A DNA stretch of 64,000 nt from Frondihabitans peucedani (GCF_039537585.1 NZ_BAABAU010000004.1:1-64000); one strand, 5' to 3'; counted from the first letter of the stretch, positions 34,921 to 45,704 are shown. Numbers and translations are program-made. Notes: a model not told the origin generated them from the letters alone.

Positions 34921-35600
34921 AGATCCTGATCGCCGACGACGACCCGCAGATCATCCGCGCGCTGAAGGTCACGCTGGGGGCGAGCGGCTACGACGTCATC
35001 ACCGCCTCCGACGGCGCCTCCGCCCTCGGCGAGGCGATCGCGCACCACCCCGACGTCGTCATGCTCGACCTCGGCATGCCGAAGCTCGACGGGGTGCAGG
35101 TGATCGAGGGGCTCCGCGGCTGGTCGCAGGTGCCGATCCTCGTCGTGTCCGGCCGGACCGGTGCCGCCGACAAGGTCGACGCCCTCGACGCCGGCGCCGA
35201 CGACTACGTCACGAAGCCCTTCGCGATGGACGAGCTGCTCGCCCGCATCCGCGCCCTCACCCGCCGGGTCGTCGCGGCGCCCGACTCCCCCGCCGTGCGC
35301 TTCGGCGAGGTCGCGGTCGACTTCGCCGCGCACACCGTCACCCGCACGACGCCCGAGGGCGGGTCGATCCGGCTGACCCCGACGGAGTGGCGGCTGCTCG
35401 AGCTCCTGGTGCAGAACCCGGGCAAGCTCATCACGCGCGAGGCCATGCTCACGCAGGTGTGGGGCCCGAACCACAGCCGCGACACCGGGTACCTCCGGCT
35501 GTACCTGGCGCAGCTGCGCAAGAAGCTCGAGCCGGTGCCGGCGCAGCCGCGCTACTTCGTGACCGAGCAGGGGATGGGCTACCGGTTCGTGCCGGAGTAG
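34917..35600 (+). CDS. kdpE: KdpE response regulator (OmpR/PhoB family)
   Basis: 227 aa from ATG 34917, overlapping the kdpD stop by ATGA. Receiver domain with acidic pocket DDD (7-9), phospho-acceptor Asp51 in MLDLGMP, and Lys in DDYVTKPF. C-terminal winged helix with LTPTEWRLLELL and TGYLRLYLAQLRKKLE. Activates the kdp operon when phosphorylated. A hairpin terminator follows directly. Confidence 0.96.
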   Translation: MKILIADDDPQIIRALKVTLGASGYDVITASDGASALGEAIAHHPDVVMLDLGMPKLDGVQVIEGLRGWSQVPILVVSGRTGAADKVDALDAGADDYVTKPFAMDELLARIRALTRRVVAAPDSPAVRFGEVAVDFAAHTVTRTTPEGGSIRLTPTEWRLLELLVQNPGKLITREAMLTQVWGPNHSRDTGYLRLYLAQLRKKLEPVPAQPRYFVTEQGMGYRFVPE

Positions 35601-35601
35601 C

Positions 35602-35643
35602 GGCCGCTGCTGCGGGCCCGAGCCCAGCGCGCGAGCAGCGGCC
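35602..35643 (+). terminator. Terminator hairpin at the end of the kdp operon
   Basis: Perfect 10-bp arms GGCCGCTGCT and AGCAGCGGCC begin immediately after the kdpE stop; the loop is GC-rich and self-complementary. The next gene starts 17 bp later. Confidence 0.75.
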
Positions 35644-35660
35644 CGGGGCAGACTGTCCCC

Positions 35661-36491
35661 ATGCTGTTCGTGGGCGTCGACCTGGCCTGGGCCGAGGGCT
35701 CCGCGACCAGGCCCGCGAACGAGACGGGCCTGTGCGTCATCGACCCCGCCGGGCGGGTGCTCGACGCGGGCTGGGAGCGCGGCGTCGAGGCCGTGGCGTC
35801 CTGGATCCTGCGCGCCACGACCACGGGCGGCGAACCGCAGGCCGCCGTCGTCGCGATCGACGCGCCCCTCGTCGTGCCGAACGCCACCGGCATGCGCGAG
35901 TCGGAGAAGCAGGTCGGCCGGGCGTACGGGCGCTGGAAGGTCGCGGCCAACGCCAGCAACCAGGCGCTGAAGTGGCTGGGCGGCGTGACGCTGCGGGACC
36001 GCCTCGAGGGCGCGGGATTCCGGGTCGTGTCGGGAATGGCCGATCCTGCGCCGGTCGACCGCGTGATGTTCGAGTGCTATCCGTACACGACCATCGTCGG
36101 CATCGAGGAGCTCGGCTACGACGACGAGCGGCCCCGCTACAAGCGCCTGCCGAAGGGCGTCGCGCCGGCGCTCGCCCGCGCCGACCGGGCGGTCGCCACC
36201 GACGAGCTGGTCCGGCGCCTGCGCCGGCTCGAGACGCTCGACCCGCCGCTGCTGCTCGGGTCGCACCCCCTCACGAAGACGCTGATCGACGAGCCGGCGC
36301 CGCTCCCAGGGCCCGCCCACAAGCACCGCGAAGACCTGATCGACGCGGCGATCTGCGCCTGGACGGCGTCGCTGTGGTTCCGGCACGGCGAGGCGCGGGT
36401 GCAGATCCTGGGGCGGGACGACCCGCAGGATCCCGCCGGCCGCCCCGCGACCATCGTCGCTCCGACCCGCGAGTCGCAGCGCCTCCCCTGA
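35661..36491 (+). CDS. DUF429-family protein, predicted RNase H-like nuclease
   Basis: 276 aa. The N-terminal GVDLAWAEGS with the early Asp, the later AIDAPLVVPN with a second Asp, and the C-terminal HKHREDLIDAAICAWTA with acidic residues trace an RNase H-like fold with its metal-binding acids, as in DUF429. The middle contains a GRAYGRWKVAANASNQA stretch. Function is unproven in the family; a nuclease or Holliday-junction-like activity has only been predicted. Not linked to its neighbours. Confidence 0.8.
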   Translation: MLFVGVDLAWAEGSATRPANETGLCVIDPAGRVLDAGWERGVEAVASWILRATTTGGEPQAAVVAIDAPLVVPNATGMRESEKQVGRAYGRWKVAANASNQALKWLGGVTLRDRLEGAGFRVVSGMADPAPVDRVMFECYPYTTIVGIEELGYDDERPRYKRLPKGVAPALARADRAVATDELVRRLRRLETLDPPLLLGSHPLTKTLIDEPAPLPGPAHKHREDLIDAAICAWTASLWFRHGEARVQILGRDDPQDPAGRPATIVAPTRESQRLP

Positions 36492-36506
36492 CCCGCGGCG
36501 CGTGCC

Positions 36507-37019
36507 TCAGGCGAGGGGGCGGGTCATCTCCCACTCGAGGCCGCCGGGAGCGAGCTCGTAGGTGAGACGGCGGCCGGTGTTGGCGAACCCGTGGCGCTCG
36601 TAGTACCGGATCGCTCGCGGATTCGCCTCGTGCACGTGCAGCGCGAGCTCGGTGCCGTAGTCGCGGGCCCAGTCGACGACCTCCGCCAGCAGCCGGTCGG
36701 CCACCCCGGCCGCGGCCCCGCGGTACTCGGGCGCGACGAACACGCCGACGAGCAGCGGAGCGCCGGTCGGCGGGACGTAGCCGCCCATCGTGCCGACCCA
36801 CTCCATGGTGGCGTCGTCGATGGCGACGAAGAGCGCCGAGCGCGGCTCCAGGCCTCGACGCCCGCGCATCCGCCACTCGGACTCCGGCAGGCGGAGCGCG
36901 TGCTCGAGCGTCTCACCGAACGCGATCGGGGTGTCTTCGAGCATGCGGAGTCGGAGCCCCCGGAACTCGCGCCAGTCCTCCTCGGTGACGGAGCGGATGG
37001 TGACGGTGCTGCTTCGCAT
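36507..37019 (-). CDS. GNAT-family N-acetyltransferase
   Basis: 170 aa, single GNAT domain. The acetyl-CoA site is visible as LLVGVFVAPEYRGAAAGVADRLL (motif A, with R/Q-x-x-G-x-A/G degenerate to RGAAAG), followed by a motif B region LALHVHEANPRAIRYYERHGFANTGR, where the Tyr pair and GF are typical. Substrate unknown, cytoplasmic. It converges on the DUF429 gene with only 15 bp between them. Confidence 0.88.
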   Translation of the reverse strand: MRSSTVTIRSVTEEDWREFRGLRLRMLEDTPIAFGETLEHALRLPESEWRMRGRRGLEPRSALFVAIDDATMEWVGTMGGYVPPTGAPLLVGVFVAPEYRGAAAGVADRLLAEVVDWARDYGTELALHVHEANPRAIRYYERHGFANTGRRLTYELAPGGLEWEMTRPLA

Positions 37020-37084
37020 CCTGACAGCCTAGGCGGCAGGATCGGCGCCCGCCGCCTGCCGGCGCGGCCCGACGGTGCGGCAAG

Positions 37085-37124
37085 ACGGCCACCGCATCAT
37101 GCCGCGGCGCGGTGCGGTGGCCGT
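37085..37124 (-). terminator. Terminator hairpin downstream of glgX
   Basis: Perfect 12-bp arms ACGGCCACCGCA and TGCGGTGGCCGT with a 16-base loop lie 50 bp past the glgX stop and before the GNAT gene start on the same strand. Probably terminates glgX transcription. Confidence 0.7.
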
Positions 37125-37174
37125 CCCGTGGCGCCGCAGCCCGGCGCGAGCCGAGCCGCGGCGCCAGCCCGAGC

Positions 37175-39202
<2,028 letters not shown>

Positions 39203-39263
39203 GGGTCTTTTCTACGGGCGGCGGCTGTGCGCTCGCACGGGTGTCCCCCGATAGCCTCGATCC

Positions 39264-40454
39264 GTGCCCACCCTCACGCCGCCCCTGCGGATCGCTCTCG
39301 TCTGCCTGCACACCTCACCGGCCTCCGATCCTGGGATCGGCGACGCCGGGGGCATGAACGTCGTCGTGCGCAACCAGGCCCTCGCGCTCGGTGCTCTGGG
39401 GCACGCCGTCGAGGTGCTGACCAGGCGGTCCTCGACGGAGCAGCCCGCCGAGACCGAGCTCGGCGAGAACGTCGTCCTGCGCTTCCTGGACGCGGGGCCG
39501 CCGGCGCCGCAGGCCAAGGGGCGGCACGAGGAGTACGTCGACGAGTTCCGCCAGGCCATGGAGGCGTTCGGCCCGTACGACATCGTGCACTCGCACCACT
39601 GGTTCTCGGGCATGGCGGCGCTGCCCTTCACCCGCGAGCACGCGCTGCCCCACCTCCAGAGCTTCCACTCCATCGCCGCCGACCCGTCCTCGCCCCTCTC
39701 GGACGGCGAGCGCCCCGAGTCTCCGGGCCGCCTGGCGGGCGAGGCGTGGCTCGCGAAGGAGTCCGACGCGGTCATCGCGATCAGCGCGGCCGAGGCGGAG
39801 ACCGTCGTGCGTCGGCTGGGCGGCGACGCCGAGCGCGTCCGCGTGGTCTCGCCCGGCGTCGACTCCGAGGTCTTCCGGCTCCGGCCCCGCTCGGCGACGC
39901 CGTACGTCGTCGTCGCCGGCCGCCTCGACCCGCTCAAGGGCTTCGACCTGGCCATCGAGGCGCTCGGCCTGATCCCCGCCGAGTCGCGCCCCCTGCTCGT
40001 CGTCGCGGGCGAGGAGTCGGTCGACTACCGCTCCTACCCGGGCGAGCTCAGCGAGCTGGCCCGAGCGCGGGGCGTCGGCGAGGCCGTGCGCTTCGTCGGG
40101 CCGCAGTCGCGCACCGAGCTGGCGGCCCTGCTCGCCGAGGCCGCCGTCGTCGCCATCCCCTCGCACTCCGAGACGTACGGCCTGGTGGCCCTCGAGGCCG
40201 CGGCCTGTGGCACCCCGGTCGTCGCCGCTGCCGCCGGCGGGCTGCGCGAGGCCGTCGTCGACGGGGTGACCGGCATCGTCCTGAGGTCGCGCGAGCCGGC
40301 AGCGTGGGCAGACGCGATCAGCAGGATCCTCGACGACCCCGCACTGCAGGAGTCTCTCGCGATCACCGCCCGCGTCCGCGCCACCGGCCTCAGCTGGGCG
40401 CACTCCGCCGACGCCCTCGTCGCCGTCTACCGCCACGAGCTCGCCCTCCGCTAG
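39264..40454 (+). CDS. GT4 glycosyltransferase, MshA (mycothiol)-like
   Basis: 396 aa, GT-B fold, GTG start. The N-terminal HTSPASDPGIGDAGGMNVVV closely follows the MshA pattern (HTSP...GDAGGMNVY), and DIVHSHHWFSG, VVSPGVDSEVFR, VAGRLDPLKGFD, HSETYGLVALEAAACGTPVVA complete the GT4 donor and acceptor sites. MshA makes GlcNAc-inositol-phosphate, the first step of mycothiol. Since the gene stands alone beside glgX, a related role in glucan or trehalose metabolism cannot be excluded. Confidence 0.85.
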   Translation: MPTLTPPLRIALVCLHTSPASDPGIGDAGGMNVVVRNQALALGALGHAVEVLTRRSSTEQPAETELGENVVLRFLDAGPPAPQAKGRHEEYVDEFRQAMEAFGPYDIVHSHHWFSGMAALPFTREHALPHLQSFHSIAADPSSPLSDGERPESPGRLAGEAWLAKESDAVIAISAAEAETVVRRLGGDAERVRVVSPGVDSEVFRLRPRSATPYVVVAGRLDPLKGFDLAIEALGLIPAESRPLLVVAGEESVDYRSYPGELSELARARGVGEAVRFVGPQSRTELAALLAEAAVVAIPSHSETYGLVALEAAACGTPVVAAAAGGLREAVVDGVTGIVLRSREPAAWADAISRILDDPALQESLAITARVRATGLSWAHSADALVAVYRHELALR

Positions 40455-40464
40455 GTTCGTGGCC

Positions 40465-41013
40465 ATGAGCCGCATCGTCGCAGTCGAGTACGTGACCCTG
40501 GACGGGGTCTTCGAGGAGCCGGCCTGGTCGGGCCCCTTCTTCGGCGAGGAGCTCCAGGCGTTCCAGTTCGCGAACCTCATGGAGGCGGACGCGCTGCTCC
40601 TCGGCCGGGTGACCTACGAGGGCTTCTCCGACGCGTGGCCGCGGATGGAGGCCGAGACCGGCGAGTTCGGCGTGAAGATGAACTCGATGCCGAAGTGGGT
40701 GGCCACGTCGACCCCCGCCGACCTCCGGTGGAACGCAAGAGCACTCGAGGGCGACGTCGTCGCGGCCGTGACCGCTCTGAAGGCCGACGAGGCGACAGGA
40801 TCGCTTCTCGTCAACGGCAGCGCCGATCTGTTCAATTCACTCAGCGGGGCCGGGCTGATCGACGAGTACCGGCTCATGGTGTTCCCGGTCGTGCAGGGCG
40901 CGGGCAAGCGACTCTGGGCCGATGCCGCGACCCCTCGGGCACTCGAGCTCGTGAAGTCGGATGTCACCGCGACGGGCGTGGCGATCCTGACGTACCGGCC
41001 GGCCTCGGCCTAG
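40465..41013 (+). CDS. Dihydrofolate reductase-like (RibD C-terminal domain) protein
   Basis: 182 aa from ATG 40465 (an in-frame GTG lies 6 bases earlier). Single RibD_C/DHFR-like domain: RIVAVEYVTLDGVFEEP at the start, LLLGRVTYEGF, KWVATST, then SLLVNGSADLFNSL and DEYRLMVFPVVQGAGKRLW. Common stand-alone reductase family in actinobacteria binding NADPH; the substrate is unknown. It follows the glycosyltransferase by 10 bp and may be co-transcribed. Confidence 0.88.
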   Translation: MSRIVAVEYVTLDGVFEEPAWSGPFFGEELQAFQFANLMEADALLLGRVTYEGFSDAWPRMEAETGEFGVKMNSMPKWVATSTPADLRWNARALEGDVVAAVTALKADEATGSLLVNGSADLFNSLSGAGLIDEYRLMVFPVVQGAGKRLWADAATPRALELVKSDVTATGVAILTYRPASA

Positions 41014-41025
41014 GCGGCGAGGACC

Positions 41026-41047
41026 GCGCGCGACGGCCGTCGCGCGC
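41026..41047. terminator. Palindromic hairpin between convergent genes
   Basis: A perfect 22-bp palindrome (GCGCGCGACGG and its complement) lies exactly between the ends of the DHFR-like gene and the lipoprotein gene and would terminate both transcripts. Confidence 0.6.
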
Positions 41048-41695
41048 TCAGCCGGCGGCGGCTGCGGCCCCGGCGAACGGCCCGTCGGGCGCGAGGCCGG
41101 GAGCATCGCAGTGCTGGCCCTGCGTCAGGAGCTCGCTCGTCACGGCGGTGACCACGAAGTACGCCTCACACCCGCCGAGCGGCTGCACGGGCGGCGCGTC
41201 ACTCCCTACCAGGGCGTAGTCGCGCTGCGTCACCGGGAGGCGGAACACCCAGGCCGCGGTCTTCCCGCCCTCCGGAGCCCGGACGCCCAGCGGCGTGGTG
41301 AAGCCGATCGCCGAGTCGGAGTAGCTCACGAGCTGGGCTGTCGGCTCCGCGGTGAGCATCTGGTGCTCGACGACGCTCTGGAACTCGGTCTCGATGGTCT
41401 CGTAGGCCGCCTCCGGCGACACGACGAGCCCCGGAGCCTTCGTGATCGGCCGGAGCGTCGTGGAGGCGTCGGCCCATCTGACCGGCGAGCCGCCGGCGAC
41501 CACGAGGTACGGGCCCGCACCGGTGGACACGCCTACGGGCATCGACGCCGAGGGGACCGGGGTCGGCTGGGCGGCGGCGGGGGCGACGCTCGCCGCAGCG
41601 TCCGGCGGAGTGGCCGTGCAGGCCGTCGCGCACAGAGCAGTCGCCACGAGGGCGCAGCCGACCAGCAGCATCCTGCCCGCCCCGCGTCTGCGCAT
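41048..41695 (-). CDS. Putative lipoprotein of unknown function
   Basis: 215 aa. N-terminal RRR, a hydrophobic stretch (MLLVGCALVATAL) and a lipobox-like ATAC with Cys near residue 26, then an Ala/Pro/Ser linker. The globular part from residue 60 contains SPEAAYETIETEFQS and a C-terminal pair of Cys that may form a disulfide. No family recognised. The lipobox has Ala rather than Leu/Val at -3, so lipidation is likely but not certain. Confidence 0.75.
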   Translation of the reverse strand: MRRRGAGRMLLVGCALVATALCATACTATPPDAAASVAPAAAQPTPVPSASMPVGVSTGAGPYLVVAGGSPVRWADASTTLRPITKAPGLVVSPEAAYETIETEFQSVVEHQMLTAEPTAQLVSYSDSAIGFTTPLGVRAPEGGKTAAWVFRLPVTQRDYALVGSDAPPVQPLGGCEAYFVVTAVTSELLTQGQHCDAPGLAPDGPFAGAAAAAG

Positions 41696-41734
41696 GGCTC
41701 ACCGTAGCCCCGCGGAGCACGCGCGCGCCAGGAC

Positions 41735-43198
41735 CTACTGGACCGCCGCGGTCAGCCGCATCACGTTGTCGAGCACCCGGGCGAGGAGCGGCCGGTCGAG
41801 CCACGCCTCGAGGGTGAGCTCGCGCGACTTCGAGCGGTAGTCGTCTTCGATGGCGCGGAGCCGGTCGACGAAGCGCCGCCCGCGGATCATCACCGACACC
41901 TCGAAGTCGAGGCTGAAGGACCGCATGTCCATGTTGGACGAGCCGACGACCGCGACGTCGGAGTCGATCGTGAAGTGCTTCGCGTGCAGCACGATCGGCT
42001 TCTCGTAGAGGAACACCCGGACGCCTGCCCGGAGCAGCGTCTCGTAGTACGACCGCTGCGCGTGGTACACCATGAACTGGTCGCCGACCTCGCACGCGAA
42101 CAGCTGCACCTCGACGCCGCGCTGGGCCGCGGTCGTGATCGCGTAGAGCATCGAGTCGTCGGGCACGAAGTAGGGGCTGACGATGATCAGCCGCTCTTGC
42201 GCGCCGTAGACGAGCGCGTTGAACAGCCGGAGGTTGTTCTCGCCCTCGAACCCGGGCCCGGACGGCACGATCTGGCAGTCGAGCGTGTCGGGCTCGTCGA
42301 CGGCGTGGATCGGGTCGGCCTCGCGCTGCAGGAGCTCGTCGGTCTCGGCGAACCAGTCGGTGATGAAGATCGCGTTGACACCCGCGACGACCGGGCCCTC
42401 GAGCCGGATCATGAGGTCTTTCCAGCGCAGGTGCCGTCGCCGGTTGCTCGCCTTGTTGTAGTCGGGATCGACGAGGTTCTGCGAGCCCATGAAGCCGACG
42501 ATGCCGTCGACGACCACGACCTTTCGGTGGTTCCGGAGGTCGGGCCGGCGACGCAGGATCGTGCGCGCCCGCACCGGGAGCATCGCCCGGAACGGGATGC
42601 CGGTCTTCGTGAGCCAAGCGATGGTCGCCTTGCCCGCCGGGTTGCGGAGCGTCGTCCAGTCGTCGTAGAGCACTCGGACGATGACGCCCCGCCTGTGGGC
42701 GTCTTCGAGGGCCTGACAGAACTCGATGGTCGCCTTGTCTCTCGCGAAGAGGTAGAACTCGACGTGGACGTAGCGCTCGGCCTTCTTCACGGCGGCGGTC
42801 ATCTCGCGCATGATCACGGGGAAGTCGTCCATCAGCTTCGCGTCGTTGCCTCCGACGAGGGGCATCGCGCCGAGCTTCCGGTTGAGGTCGACCACGGAGC
42901 CGAACCAGCGCGGCCAGCTCTCCTCCTTCGTGACGAGATCGAGACCCGACGTCGTGTCGAGGATGAAGTCGTTGATCTCGGTCTGCTTCTCGCGCCGGCC
43001 CTTCGGCAGGCGCGTCGACCCGAACAGGTTGAGCGCCGCCGTGCCGGGGATCGGGAGCGCGAAGATCACCAGCAGCCAGGCGAGCGCCGTCGTCGGACGC
43101 CGATTGCGCGGGATGGCGATGAGCCCGCCGAAGCGCAGGAAGAAGTTGACGACAGTCACGACGGCGGCCACGGCCTTCGTCACCGATTTCCAGTTCAT
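41735..43198 (-). CDS. cls: Cardiolipin synthase (phospholipase D superfamily)
   Basis: 487 aa. Two N-terminal membrane helices (WLLVIFALPIPGTAAL), then two PLD-type HKD motifs: HRKVVVVDGIVGFMGSQN and HAKHFTIDSDVAVVGSSNMD. The characteristic RSFSLDFEV block follows the second motif. Joins two phosphatidylglycerols, or PG with another phospholipid, into cardiolipin at the membrane. Not obviously co-transcribed with the MprF-like operon, although both consume phosphatidylglycerol. Confidence 0.93.
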   Translation of the reverse strand: MNWKSVTKAVAAVVTVVNFFLRFGGLIAIPRNRRPTTALAWLLVIFALPIPGTAALNLFGSTRLPKGRREKQTEINDFILDTTSGLDLVTKEESWPRWFGSVVDLNRKLGAMPLVGGNDAKLMDDFPVIMREMTAAVKKAERYVHVEFYLFARDKATIEFCQALEDAHRRGVIVRVLYDDWTTLRNPAGKATIAWLTKTGIPFRAMLPVRARTILRRRPDLRNHRKVVVVDGIVGFMGSQNLVDPDYNKASNRRRHLRWKDLMIRLEGPVVAGVNAIFITDWFAETDELLQREADPIHAVDEPDTLDCQIVPSGPGFEGENNLRLFNALVYGAQERLIIVSPYFVPDDSMLYAITTAAQRGVEVQLFACEVGDQFMVYHAQRSYYETLLRAGVRVFLYEKPIVLHAKHFTIDSDVAVVGSSNMDMRSFSLDFEVSVMIRGRRFVDRLRAIEDDYRSKSRELTLEAWLDRPLLARVLDNVMRLTAAVQ

Positions 43199-43272
43199 GG
43201 TGCGAGGCTATCCGCCCGCGCGGCTCGCCGTGACCAGCGCGCCCTGGCCTGTGGAGAGAGGGCGCACAGCGG

Positions 43273-44007
43273 CTACGCGGAGGGAGCTGCGCCCGGCGCG
43301 AGCGATCGCAGCGCCGCCTCGACCTCGTCTCCGTCGTGCAGGGCCAGCGCACGGCCGGGGGCCTCCCCCACGGAGGCGGCGATCGTGACCCGCCCGACGT
43401 CGACCGCGTCGACGGCGCCGGCCGCGTGCCGCGTGCTCACCGGTCCGAGCTGCAGGGCGAAGACGCGCTGCAGAGGAGTCGCCTCCGCGACGGCGACGCG
43501 CTGCATCATCAGGATCGCGGCCTGCTCCATGCTGACGAGGCCGCTCCCGGGCACGGGCCAGACGGCCGAGTCGCCGACGACGACCGAGTAGGCGCCAGCG
43601 CCGGACAGCACGGGCAGAGCGGCGCGGAGGACCGCCATGTGCGCAGTCGCGAGCCCTGTGAAGGCCTCGGCCCAGTCGGCGGGGGTGATCGCGTCGAGAC
43701 GGCCGCCCTGCCACCACCCGCCGACGGGTGCGACCACCGAATCGAGGGACCCCCGGAAGCCGACCGTCTGCTCGACCAGCCGGGCCGCCCCCTCGAAGGT
43801 CGTGTAGTCCTGGACGACCAGGTGGAGCCGGTCTGTCGCCGCGCCGCCGAGGACGTCTCGGAACTCGGCCGCCCGCTCCTCGGTGCGGGTCGGGACGACC
43901 ACGTCGGCGCCCGCGGCCAGCCAGGCGCGGACGACCCCCTCGCCGACTCCGCCGGTCCCGCCCGGGACGAGGACCACGTGTCCGGTCGCTTCGATGGGTG
44001 CATTCAT
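43273..44007 (-). CDS. SDR-family oxidoreductase-like protein lacking the catalytic Tyr-Lys
   Basis: 244 aa from ATG 44007 (GAGAGG upstream); a longer frame to 44085 would traverse the operator array. The N-terminal GGTGGVGEGVVRAWLAAGADVVVPTR is a good SDR dinucleotide motif. After the Ser-containing VVVGDSAVWPV strand the usual Y-x3-K is absent, the region reading SGLVSMEQAAILMM. It therefore may be an NAD(P)-binding regulator or a divergent enzyme. Divergent from a MarR regulator with a symmetrical operator cluster between them, so expression is probably ligand-induced. Confidence 0.85.
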   Translation of the reverse strand: MNAPIEATGHVVLVPGGTGGVGEGVVRAWLAAGADVVVPTRTEERAAEFRDVLGGAATDRLHLVVQDYTTFEGAARLVEQTVGFRGSLDSVVAPVGGWWQGGRLDAITPADWAEAFTGLATAHMAVLRAALPVLSGAGAYSVVVGDSAVWPVPGSGLVSMEQAAILMMQRVAVAEATPLQRVFALQLGPVSTRHAAGAVDAVDVGRVTIAASVGEAPGRALALHDGDEVEAALRSLAPGAAPSA

Positions 44008-44025
44008 GGTGGTGCCTCTCGTTTG

Positions 44026-44089
44026 ATCGTTGTCAGCAACAACGTTGCCGCCGACAACGATAAGCGCAATCGTTGTCGATGTCAACGAT
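44026..44089. promoter_or_regulatory. Operator array of four ATCGTTGTC/GACAACGAT sites for the MarR regulator
   Basis: GACAACGAT-N7-ATCGTTGTC forms a perfect inverted repeat at 44053-44077. A further ATCGTTGTC lies at 44026-44034 and a one-mismatch GTCAACGAT at 44081-44089. The array fills the 109 bp between the divergent SDR and MarR starts, covering both promoters. Confidence 0.8.
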
Positions 44090-44116
44090 CGGCGTGCGAG
44101 CGGCTAGTGTTGCCGC

Positions 44117-44572
44117 GTGGTGGAAGACGACTCGGAACGCGCCCCCGCCCGCCTGCGATCGCTCCTCACGTGGCAGGCCGGCAGGCTCAACCTCCTGGGC
44201 ACGCGTCTCACGGCGGCGCAGCTGCCGGCGAACGGGCGCTCGGACTACGCCGTGCTCGCAGCTCTCGAGGAGCGCGGACCGATCAGTCAGGCCGACCTGG
44301 GGCGGATCCTGGGCCTCGACCGGAACGCCGTGAACACGATCGCGACCCGACTCGACGACGCGGGCAGGATCACGCGCACCACCGACACGTCCGACCGGCG
44401 CCGCAACGTGGTCGCCCTCACCGCCGCCGGGCGGAAGGCCCTCGCCGAGCTCCAGTCGGCGACCGACCGCGTGCAGGCCGAGCTCGCAGCCCCGCTCACC
44501 GCGGACGAGGCGCGCCGCCTGAGCGCACTGCTCGCCAAGATCATCGACGCGAACCCCGGCCTCCCGAGCTGA
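44117..44572 (+). CDS. MarR-family transcriptional regulator
   Basis: 151 aa from GTG 44117. Winged HTH of MarR type: PISQADLGRILGLDRNAVNTIATRLDDAGRI followed by the wing DTSDRRRNVVALTAAGRKAL. N- and C-terminal helices for dimerisation. It is divergent from the SDR-like gene and separated from it by an inverted-repeat array, so it most likely represses both until a small phenolic or electrophilic ligand binds. Confidence 0.92.
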   Translation: MVEDDSERAPARLRSLLTWQAGRLNLLGTRLTAAQLPANGRSDYAVLAALEERGPISQADLGRILGLDRNAVNTIATRLDDAGRITRTTDTSDRRRNVVALTAAGRKALAELQSATDRVQAELAAPLTADEARRLSALLAKIIDANPGLPS

Positions 44573-44665
44573 CGTCGACCCGAGCCCGGTGGTCGAACCC
44601 GCCCCGAACGGGTGCTCCTGAGCACTGCCGGGCCGCCGCTAGGCTTTCGACGATCGGGGGGGGAC

Positions 44666-45646
44666 ATGAAGTTCGAGCGCATCGCCGTCGGGGCCGCTGC
44701 TGTGGGAGCGGTCGCCATCGTCGCGATCCTGGCCTTCGGGCCGCGGACGACCGACGGTGCCGGGGCAGACACCGGCGCAGGATCAGCGGGCACGACCCCG
44801 ATCCTGCAGCCCGTGACGCCCTCCGGGTACCCCTACTCCTCCCTCGCGATCCTGCGCACCCCGCGGCTCGCGGCCGACGTGCTGCCCGCGAAGGCCGACA
44901 AGTCGGACTCGGACACGTACCTTCCCGGCACCGTGCGGCACCTCGTGACCTCCGCCTCGTCGGATGGCTGGCTCGGCGTCGACGGCAGAGGCGAGGTCTG
45001 CGTGTTCACGACGGATCACGACGACGGTGCCATCGTGTCGAGCGGCTGCGGCGCGGTTCCGTCAGCGGCGCCGACGCCCGGGAGCCCCGTCTTCGCCTAC
45101 GGGGCCGGCGACCACTTCGCATTCGAGATCGCCGCCGACGGCACGCGGCCGGCGGGCACCGTCGGAGCCGGCTTCCATCAGATCCTGCCGAACGTGTGGT
45201 TCAAAGGCCGGGGCGAGGCTGTCTCTCGCCCCCGTGTCTCTGGCGACCCCTCCGCATTCCCGCTCGGACAGCCCTACGCCTCGTTCGCCATCCTGCGGAG
45301 AGATCGGACGCCGGCGGATGCCCCGCCCGCCTTCCTCAGGCATCCGGCGTCGGACGTGTTCGACGGTCTCCGGCTCGATCAACTGCGCTACGCGGGTTCC
45401 TTCGGGAAGGCCCGGGCCTGGGTCACCGTCGACACCGCCGGTCGCGTCTGCCTCATCGCGGTAGACGAGGTGTCGGGGTCCTCCTGTGCGTCGAACGCGC
45501 AGCTGAGAGCCAACGGCGGCGCGGTCGCCTTCGGCGCTCAGGACGTCGTGTTCGAACTGCGCGTCGACGGCAGTCGGCCCGACTCCGGGCCCGGTCACCT
45601 CACGAAGACCGGCCCCAACGTCTGGGCCGGCAGGTCCGGCGACTGA
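44666..45646 (+). CDS. Membrane-anchored extracellular protein with two tandem homologous domains
   Basis: 326 aa from ATG 44666 (GGGGGGG six bases upstream). One N-terminal helix (IAVGAAAVGAVAIVAILAF) without lipobox, so a signal anchor. The outer part consists of two repeats, about residues 55-180 and 205-322. Each opens with PYSSLAILR or PYASFAILR, continues with a strand containing DGRGEVCVFT or DTAGRVCLIA and a second Cys (SSGCG or SSCAS), then FAFEIAADGTRP or VFELRVDGSRP, and closes with PNVW. Each repeat keeps a Cys pair, probably a disulfide. Family unknown. Confidence 0.75.
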   Translation: MKFERIAVGAAAVGAVAIVAILAFGPRTTDGAGADTGAGSAGTTPILQPVTPSGYPYSSLAILRTPRLAADVLPAKADKSDSDTYLPGTVRHLVTSASSDGWLGVDGRGEVCVFTTDHDDGAIVSSGCGAVPSAAPTPGSPVFAYGAGDHFAFEIAADGTRPAGTVGAGFHQILPNVWFKGRGEAVSRPRVSGDPSAFPLGQPYASFAILRRDRTPADAPPAFLRHPASDVFDGLRLDQLRYAGSFGKARAWVTVDTAGRVCLIAVDEVSGSSCASNAQLRANGGAVAFGAQDVVFELRVDGSRPDSGPGHLTKTGPNVWAGRSGD

Positions 45647-45704
45647 CGAGGGCCGCTGACGAGAGGGCCCGACGAGCTCGCGGGCGAGGTGACAGAGTGG
45701 CGAC

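Noticed and set aside
41975-43591. 538-codon plus-strand frame over cardiolipin synthase
   Set aside because: Val/Asp/Arg-rich shadow antisense to a gene with two HKD motifs.
44008-44085. N-terminal extension of the SDR-like protein
   Set aside because: It would translate the operator array; the ATG at 44007 has a ribosome binding site and begins directly before the NAD motif.
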